NCBI GenBank assembly: GCA_024234575.1
Contig: JACKOB010000004.1
Coordinates: 310,001 to 374,000 of the forward strand
Origin: Hahellaceae bacterium
GTDB taxonomy: Bacteria > Pseudomonadota > Gammaproteobacteria > Pseudomonadales > Oleiphilaceae
Direction: 5' to 3'
DNA: 64,000 bases
A model generated the notes under the pieces. The model did no database searches, was not told the origin of the DNA, and saw nothing but the letters and a program-made list of their open reading frames with translations. Positions 59,179 to 64,000 of this stretch are shown one piece after another (position 1 is the stretch's first letter; each line of letters begins with the position of its first letter). Made by a program: the position numbers and the translations under genes.

Positions 59179-59781
59179 ATGAGCGTACTCGTTGGCAAAC
59201 CAGCACCGGATTTTACTGTTCCTGCAGTATTAGCAGATGGAAAAATTGTTGATGAATTTACACTGTCTGATGCAATAAAAGGAAAGTACGGTCTTATTTT
59301 CTTCTACCCCTTGGATTTCACATTCGTTTGCCCATCTGAGCTGATCGCACTGGATCATAGAATGGACGCGTTCAAAGAGCGTAATGTTGAGGTAATTGGC
59401 GTGTCAATCGATTCGCATTTTACTCACAATGCATGGAGAAACACACCAGTAAACGAAGGTGGTATAGGTGCAGTAAAGTACACATTAGCGGCTGATATTA
59501 GCCATAATATTTGCAAAGCCTATGATGTTGAATCTGAAGGTGGCGTTGCTTTCCGTGGTGCATTTTTAATCGACAAAGAAGGAAATGTTCGATCACAGAT
59601 CGTGAATGATTTGCCTCTGGGTCGTAACATGGATGAACTAATTCGTCTGGTGGATGCATTACAATTTCATGAAGAGCATGGAGAGGTTTGCCCTGCTGGT
59701 TGGAAGAAAGGTGATAAGGGTATGGATGCATCTCCAAAGGGTGTTGCAGCGTATCTTTCAGCTAATGCAGACGGTTTATAA
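59179..59781 (+). CDS. Typical 2-Cys peroxiredoxin (AhpC/Prx family)
   Basis: A 200-residue cytoplasmic thiol peroxidase that reduces hydrogen peroxide and organic hydroperoxides. The peroxidatic Cys51 is in DFTFVCPSE and the resolving Cys171 in HGEVCPAGW. The C-terminus extends as in Prx1-type proteins. There is no adjacent ahpF, so the reductant is probably thioredoxin. GGAG precedes the ATG. An OxyR-like motif lies upstream, and a strong terminator follows. Confidence 0.93.
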   Translation: MSVLVGKPAPDFTVPAVLADGKIVDEFTLSDAIKGKYGLIFFYPLDFTFVCPSELIALDHRMDAFKERNVEVIGVSIDSHFTHNAWRNTPVNEGGIGAVKYTLAADISHNICKAYDVESEGGVAFRGAFLIDKEGNVRSQIVNDLPLGRNMDELIRLVDALQFHEEHGEVCPAGWKKGDKGMDASPKGVAAYLSANADGL

Positions 59782-59794
59782 TCGTCGAAGAATT

Positions 59795-59822
59795 AAAAAA
59801 GCCGGGGATTCCCCGGCTTTTT
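59795..59822. terminator. Bidirectional terminator between the peroxiredoxin gene and rnt
   Basis: AAAAAAGCCGGGG-ATT-CCCCGGCTTTTT: perfect stem flanked by A and T tracts, between convergent genes. Confidence 0.92.
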
Positions 59823-59829
59823 CATTTAG

Positions 59830-60462
59830 TTAGCGTTTATAGCCTCCCAGGTTTTTCCACTTATTCACGATATGACAAAATAGTTCAGCTGTTTTGATTG
59901 CATCATAAAGTGCTGAGTGTGCTTCATTGTTGTCAAAATCAATGTCAGCTTCCCGGCAAGCTTTTGCCAAAACCGTCTGACCAAATGCTAACCCTGCAAG
60001 AGTTGCTGTATCAAAAGTTGAAAATGGATGGAATGGGTTGCGCTTAACGTTGTTTCTCTCGCACGCGGCGAAAAGAAAGTTATGGTCAAAGGTCGCGTTG
60101 TGGCCCACTAATATTGCCCTGGTACAGCCCTGGTCTTTTAGCTCATGACGGATTGGTTTAAACACCTCGGCTATGGCTTCTTTTTCTGTTTGGGCGTTGC
60201 GCAAAGGGCAGTAAGGGTCGATACCTGTGAAGTCTAAGGCCGCCTTTTCTAAGTTGGCCCCCTCGAATGGTTCTATATGGCAGGAAATCTCTTCCCCCGG
60301 ATAAAGTGTGCCGCTTTCATCCATTCGTATAATTACCGCCGCGAACTCTAATAACGCATCGGTTTTTGCATTGAATCCCGCTGTCTCGACATCAACGACA
60401 ACGGGGAGAAACCCTCTGAAACGGTCAGCGATAGGGCTTTTAGAGTAATCTTGGTCGTCCAC
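59830..60462 (-). CDS. rnt: Ribonuclease T
   Basis: A 210-residue DEDDh 3'-5' exoribonuclease that trims tRNA and other stable RNA ends. The Exo motifs are visible: [19 protein letters not shown] (Exo I), [11 protein letters not shown] (Exo II) and the [14 protein letters not shown] block (Exo III, His and Asp). The start is GTG 60462 after AAGGT. It lies downstream of pyrC on the same strand (59-bp gap), the order pyrC-rnt also seen in Pseudomonas. Confidence 0.95.
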   Translation of the reverse strand: MDDQDYSKSPIADRFRGFLPVVVDVETAGFNAKTDALLEFAAVIIRMDESGTLYPGEEISCHIEPFEGANLEKAALDFTGIDPYCPLRNAQTEKEAIAEVFKPIRHELKDQGCTRAILVGHNATFDHNFLFAACERNNVKRNPFHPFSTFDTATLAGLAFGQTVLAKACREADIDFDNNEAHSALYDAIKTAELFCHIVNKWKNLGGYKR

Positions 60463-60521
60463 AATTTACCTTAACGGAATTTTATTCCGACAGTTATTCA
60501 GGTTTGAGTGTTGGTAGCGAG

Positions 60522-61562
60522 CTAGGCAAGCTTCCATGAAATAGTTTCGTTTGCTTTTACCGGGACAACCACGGTGTCTCCCAGAGGTAGACTTGCAGGT
60601 ACAACCCAGGGCTCCTTTTTGAGTGTGATTGAGCTTGAATTACGCGGTAGCCCGTAAAAGTCAGGCCCGAAGTGGCTGGCAAATCCCTCAAGTTTATCCA
60701 GGCTGTCCATTTCTTCAAATACCGTCGCATAGAGTTCAATGGCCGCAAATGCTGAAAAACAGCCAGCACACCCGCAGGAAGTTTCCTTTTTGCTTAATGG
60801 GTGTGGGGCAGAATCTGTACCTAAAAAGAACTTTTTGTTTCCACTGGTTGCCGCTTCTCTAAGTGCCTGTTGGTGGGTGTTCCGTTTAAGAACTGGTAGG
60901 CAGTAGAAGTGTGGACGAATGCCGCCCACCAGCATGTGATTCCGATTGTACATCAAATGATGCGGAGTAATGGTCGCAGCGACATTCTCGTTGGATTGCA
61001 GCACAAAATCTACGGCATCTTTTGTTGTAATATGCTCGAGCACAACTTTTAATTGCGGAAAATCCTGAGTGATTTTGGCCAGGGTATTCTCAATAAACAC
61101 TCTTTCACGATCAAAGATATCTGTTTCGGCGGTGGTGACTTCCCCATGTACAAGCAACTTTACGCCATATTTTTGCATCGCTTCCAGAACTGGGTAGAGC
61201 TTCTGGATATCTGTTACTCCGGAGTCTGAGTTTGTCGTAGCGCCGGCTGGGTAAAGTTTACATGCAACCACTGCGTCGCTATGAGACGCCCTCTCAATTT
61301 CTTCTACCGGAGTATTATCGGTGAGATAGAGAACCATTAACGGTAAAAAATCTGACTGATTATGCAGGGCATCTTCAATTCGCTGCTTGTAAGCGAGCGC
61401 TTCGTTAACGGTTGTAATGGGTGGAGTGAGGTTAGGCATTACTATTGCACGTCCAAAGCATCTTGCTGTTGCGGCAACAGTGTCTTTTAATGCTAAACCA
61501 TCACGAAGATGGAGGTGCCAGTCATCGGGCTGGGTAATAGTGATTTCATTTTCGGCGCGCAT
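60522..61562 (-). CDS. pyrC: Dihydroorotase
   Basis: A 346-residue zinc enzyme of pyrimidine synthesis that closes carbamoyl-aspartate to dihydroorotate. The metal-binding HLHLRDG (residues 16-22), the carboxylated-lysine region [24 protein letters not shown] and [15 protein letters not shown] (catalytic Asp) are intact. It is the class II short form, like E. coli PyrC (348). It shares a promoter region with the divergent motY. Confidence 0.96.
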   Translation of the reverse strand: MRAENEITITQPDDWHLHLRDGLALKDTVAATARCFGRAIVMPNLTPPITTVNEALAYKQRIEDALHNQSDFLPLMVLYLTDNTPVEEIERASHSDAVVACKLYPAGATTNSDSGVTDIQKLYPVLEAMQKYGVKLLVHGEVTTAETDIFDRERVFIENTLAKITQDFPQLKVVLEHITTKDAVDFVLQSNENVAATITPHHLMYNRNHMLVGGIRPHFYCLPVLKRNTHQQALREAATSGNKKFFLGTDSAPHPLSKKETSCGCAGCFSAFAAIELYATVFEEMDSLDKLEGFASHFGPDFYGLPRNSSSITLKKEPWVVPASLPLGDTVVVPVKANETISWKLA

Positions 61563-61876
61563 CAGCGAATAAATCCTAGATCAGAAAAATGTTAACGTTG
61601 ATTGTGAAAAAAAGTATACCAGAATACCTTGGTAAAATGTTTCTCTGTGATTTTTTGCATGATGCAATAGATTGTGATGCGGCTTTAGTGCGATCACTTT
61701 TTTAAGATCGCTGTTTGCAGGGTCTTTGTGGTTAAGTTCCTGGCATACTGGCTAAAGAAATCGTCCATGTGGCCGCTATTTTAGAAGATAGGGTAATGGC
61801 TTGAACAGAAAGCTAAAATGGATTTTATGGTTTTGCAAGTTTTGAAGAGTAATAGCTACGCAGTGGTTGTCGGGAG
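61563..61876. other. Divergent intergenic region, pyrC / motY
   Basis: A 314-bp region. AGTATA at 61613-61618 (TATACT on the minus strand, with a TGG before it) may be the pyrC -10. GCGATC (61690-61695) and GATCGC (61706-61711) form a small dyad. The motY sigma-28 promoter is at 61753-61779. No gene was seen. Confidence 0.6.
61753..61779 (+). promoter_or_regulatory. Sigma-28 (FliA) promoter of motY
   Basis: TAAAGAAA, 11 bp, GCCGCTAT, against the FliA consensus TAAAGTTT-N11-GCCGATAA. Spacing is exact. About 100 nt of leader. Confidence 0.7.
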
Positions 61877-61882
61877 ATGATT

Positions 61883-62830
61883 GTGAGGTTTTTCAAGTTG
61901 ATGCTGATTAGACGTTTCCATGTGTATCTTTTATCGATGCTCTTTGTGTCGATAAGTGTTTCCGCTGTTACCTATCATGCTCCCATAGGAAAAAGCCAGT
62001 GGTATTTGTCTTCGTCTATATTCGAGTGCAGTTTAACCCACACAATTCCGGAGTTTGGCAGTGGTGTTTTTTTTCACGAAGCTGGTGAGCCATTGAAGTT
62101 TTACTTACAAGCCAAAAATAATCCGCTTAAGGAAGGAAGGGGAGCTTTCGTTATTGAGTCTCCTGATTGGCTTCCTGGCAAAGTGCCACAAGACTTAGGT
62201 TATGTGGATGTGGTTAAAAGTGATCGCCCGATAACAGTTACAGAGAGAAATGCCACAGCCATGATAGCCAGCCTGATGGAAGGCATGGCACCAACGTTTA
62301 CACGCAAAGCCTGGTACTCTGACGATTCTGTTCGTGTGCGCTTAAACTCGGTTAATTTCCGTAATCACTTTGAAGATTACCAGGCATGTGTTTCGACGCT
62401 GCTCCCGGTTAATTTCAGGCAGGTCGAGCGGTCACTAGTTTTGTTTGAAGTGGATAAGGCGATTTTAACAAAAGAAGATTTTCAAGTTTTGGATAACGTT
62501 ATTATCTACATAAAGGCCGATAAAACAGTATCGAGTATTTATGTAGATGGTCATACTGATACCAGTGGCAGGCGAATTTATAATCGCCGCTTATCGAAGG
62601 AGCGTGCTGAAACAGTGACGCAGTACCTGATCGATAATGGCATTAAGAATGATATGATTACGACGCGCTATCACGGCGAACGTTACCCGGCAGTAAGCAA
62701 CTCAACCAAGGAGAGCCGGGCAAGGAACCGCCGCACCACTGTCAGGCTAGAGCGTGGTCCTCGGGTCCTTCGAAAACCAAAAGTTGAGGCAGAAGATTCT
62801 GAATCATTAGGGGACATGCGCAATGGCTGA
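61883..62830 (+). CDS. motY: Flagellar T-ring protein MotY (OmpA-like)
   Basis: A 315-residue exported protein that forms the T ring and helps hold stators around the flagellar motor. A signal peptide (VYLLSMLFVSISVSA) is followed by the MotY N-terminal domain (YHAPIGKSQWYLSSSIFECSL) and a C-terminal OmpA-like peptidoglycan-binding domain (about 185-295: VLFEVDKAILT, IYVDGHTDTSGRRIYNRRLS, ARNRRTTVRLE). GGGAG at 61872-61876 is ideally spaced for GTG 61883; ATG 61877 is the alternative. The rnt-pyrC-motY-argG order matches Pseudomonas. The sigma-28 promoter fits a late flagellar gene. Confidence 0.92.
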   Translation: MRFFKLMLIRRFHVYLLSMLFVSISVSAVTYHAPIGKSQWYLSSSIFECSLTHTIPEFGSGVFFHEAGEPLKFYLQAKNNPLKEGRGAFVIESPDWLPGKVPQDLGYVDVVKSDRPITVTERNATAMIASLMEGMAPTFTRKAWYSDDSVRVRLNSVNFRNHFEDYQACVSTLLPVNFRQVERSLVLFEVDKAILTKEDFQVLDNVIIYIKADKTVSSIYVDGHTDTSGRRIYNRRLSKERAETVTQYLIDNGIKNDMITTRYHGERYPAVSNSTKESRARNRRTTVRLERGPRVLRKPKVEAEDSESLGDMRNG

Positions 62831-62979
62831 TTCTTGTTGCTAATGGATTGATTAATAGCGATAAATTGATATTCATGATGGCGTAGCCCTTTATTATCCT
62901 CGTGGTGGCAGAGTATGTGCCCCAGACTGTTAACAACCCTACGTATTGCCCCCCCCTATGTTTTAAAGCGCGCTAAGAG

Positions 62980-62985
62980 TACAAT
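62980..62985 (+). promoter_or_regulatory. Possible -10 of the argG promoter
   Basis: TACAAT about 50 bp before argG. TGTCGC (62985-62990) follows, resembling the first half of the Pseudomonas ArgR consensus, but the rest does not match. Confidence 0.3.
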
Positions 62986-63036
62986 GTCGCCCTTTTATTT
63001 TAGTCGTTTATTCATATAAAACGTTGGAGTCTGTGT

Positions 63037-64000
63037 ATGTCTAATGTGAAAAAAGTGGTCTTGGCCTACTCTGGTGGTTTAGATACTTCCATCATTCTTC
63101 GCTGGTTGCAGGATACTTACAATTGTGAAGTGGTGACCTTTACCGCTGACCTGGGCCAGGGAGAAGAGCTTGAACCCGCACGCGCCAAAGCTGAAGCAAT
63201 GGGTGTGAAAGAGATATACATTGAAGACCTGAAAGAAGAATTTGTTCGGGATTATGTTTTCCCGATGTTTCGTGCGAATACTATTTACGAGGGTGAGTAT
63301 TTGCTTGGTACTTCTATCGCCAGACCGTTGATAGCAAAACGGTTGGTTGAAATTGCGAATGAAACCGGTGGCGATGCTATTTCTCACGGAGCGACTGGCA
63401 AGGGCAACGATCAGGTTCGTTTTGAGTTGGGAGCTTACGCACTGAAACCAGGCGTTAAAGTGATAGCACCTTGGAGAGAGTGGGATTTGTTGTCCCGTGA
63501 GAAATTGATGGAGTATGCTAAGACGCATAACATTCCAGTCGATTTTGCCAAAGCGGGTAAGAAGTCACCATACTCTATGGATGCCAATTTGCTTCATATC
63601 TCTTACGAAGGCGATATTCTGGAAGATCCTTGGGCAGAGCCTGAAGAAGATATGTGGCGCTGGTCTGTTAGCCCTGAAAACGCCCCTGCAACCCCTACTT
63701 ATATCGAGTTGACTTATGAGAAGGGTGACATTGTAGCGATTGACGGTGAGGCACTAAAGGCGCATGAAGTGCTTGCCAAATTAAATAAATTGGGTGGCGA
63801 CAATGGTATCGGCCGCCTGGATATTGTTGAAAACCGCTATGTTGGTATGAAGTCCCGTGGCGCCTATGAAACGCCAGGCGGCACGATCATGATGAGGGCC
63901 CACCGAGCAATCGAATCGATCACGCTTGATCGCGAAGTGGCACATCTAAAAGACAGTTTAATGCCGAAATATGCCGAGCTTATTTACAACGGTTACTGGT
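63037..64000 (+). CDS. argG: Argininosuccinate synthase, N-terminal part (runs off the window)
   Basis: The first 321 codons of ArgG, which joins citrulline and aspartate with ATP in arginine synthesis. The N-terminal P-loop is [11 protein letters not shown], followed by the [11 protein letters not shown] block. [15 protein letters not shown] is the substrate-binding stretch, and [17 protein letters not shown] lies late in the visible part. The frame is open to the window end; the usual length is about 400. TGGAG lies 7 nt before ATG. It follows motY as in Pseudomonas. Confidence 0.96.
   Translation, partial: MSNVKKVVLAYSGGLDTSIILRWLQDTYNCEVVTFTADLGQGEELEPARAKAEAMGVKEIYIEDLKEEFVRDYVFPMFRANTIYEGEYLLGTSIARPLIAKRLVEIANETGGDAISHGATGKGNDQVRFELGAYALKPGVKVIAPWREWDLLSREKLMEYAKTHNIPVDFAKAGKKSPYSMDANLLHISYEGDILEDPWAEPEEDMWRWSVSPENAPATPTYIELTYEKGDIVAIDGEALKAHEVLAKLNKLGGDNGIGRLDIVENRYVGMKSRGAYETPGGTIMMRAHRAIESITLDREVAHLKDSLMPKYAELIYNGYW

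Noticed and set aside
62985..63020. ArgR operator before argG
   Set aside because: Only half-sites: TGTCGC without the expected AA, and TATTCATA without its partner half.

Overview
The window reads as chromosome of a free-living, flagellated gammaproteobacterium, probably marine and in the Pseudomonadales/Cellvibrionales neighbourhood. The evidence is gene order. GntR-smc-zipA-ligA, glnS-cysS, folD-tRNA-tig-clpP-clpX-lon-hupB-ppiD and rnt-pyrC-motY-argG all follow arrangements known from Pseudomonas and relatives. LpxH and a TonB-like protein show a Gram-negative envelope, MotY a sodium-type or MotY-stabilised flagellar motor, and PhaB the polyhydroxyalkanoate pathway. Base composition looks moderate (about mid-40s % GC by eye). 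No rRNA, CRISPR array, prophage or replication origin was seen.

Layout. 1-3.1 kb: a partial RIO kinase, a frameshifted periplasmic solute-binding protein, a small zinc-ribbon protein and an orphan TonB/TolA-like protein. 3.2-6.2 kb: RNA modification genes (rsmC, an RluA-type pseudouridine synthase, cmoM). 6.2-13.4 kb: mqo, a DUF1329 gene broken by a one-base slip and coupled to a diguanylate cyclase, an acyl-CoA thioesterase, msrA and a two-FHA-domain protein. 13.5-23 kb: acnB, miaE, lpxH-ppiB, glnS, cysS and a second diguanylate cyclase with a good sigma-54 promoter. 23-30.6 kb: gntR-smc-zipA-ligA. 30.7-38.8 kb is less conserved: a large Calx-beta/beta-propeller lipoprotein, a CBS protein, an MnmC-like protein with a degraded methyltransferase half, ppiA, a two-motif MshEN-type protein with an export-like segment, and folD.

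38.9-49.8 kb: four tRNA genes (Pro, Arg, His, Leu), then tig, clpP, clpX, lon, hupB and ppiD. This proteostasis block is interrupted between clpX and lon by a complete IS1182-family element. The lon heat-shock promoter survives about 9 bp beyond the element, and clpP has its own heat-shock promoter.

50.0-54.7 kb is the most interesting accessory locus: a secreted C39-type peptidase, two outer-membrane beta-barrels (one FadL-like) and a DUF4124/MalM-like periplasmic protein, tightly packed on one strand. It resembles surface-fibre or amyloid export loci (Fap-like, or the loosely annotated Acinetobacter fil genes) but lacks an obvious fibre subunit. The protein at 37111-37860 has two c-di-GMP-binding-type MshEN motifs, then a signal-like segment and an ELxxVxxQ-type secreted domain, and is a speculative partner. 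With two diguanylate cyclases and two sigma-54-like promoters in the window, c-di-GMP control of a surface structure is a reasonable hypothesis.

55.0-64 kb: a pitrilysin-type protease, phaB, a 2-Cys peroxiredoxin with an OxyR-like motif upstream, rnt, pyrC, motY with a sigma-28 promoter, and the start of argG.
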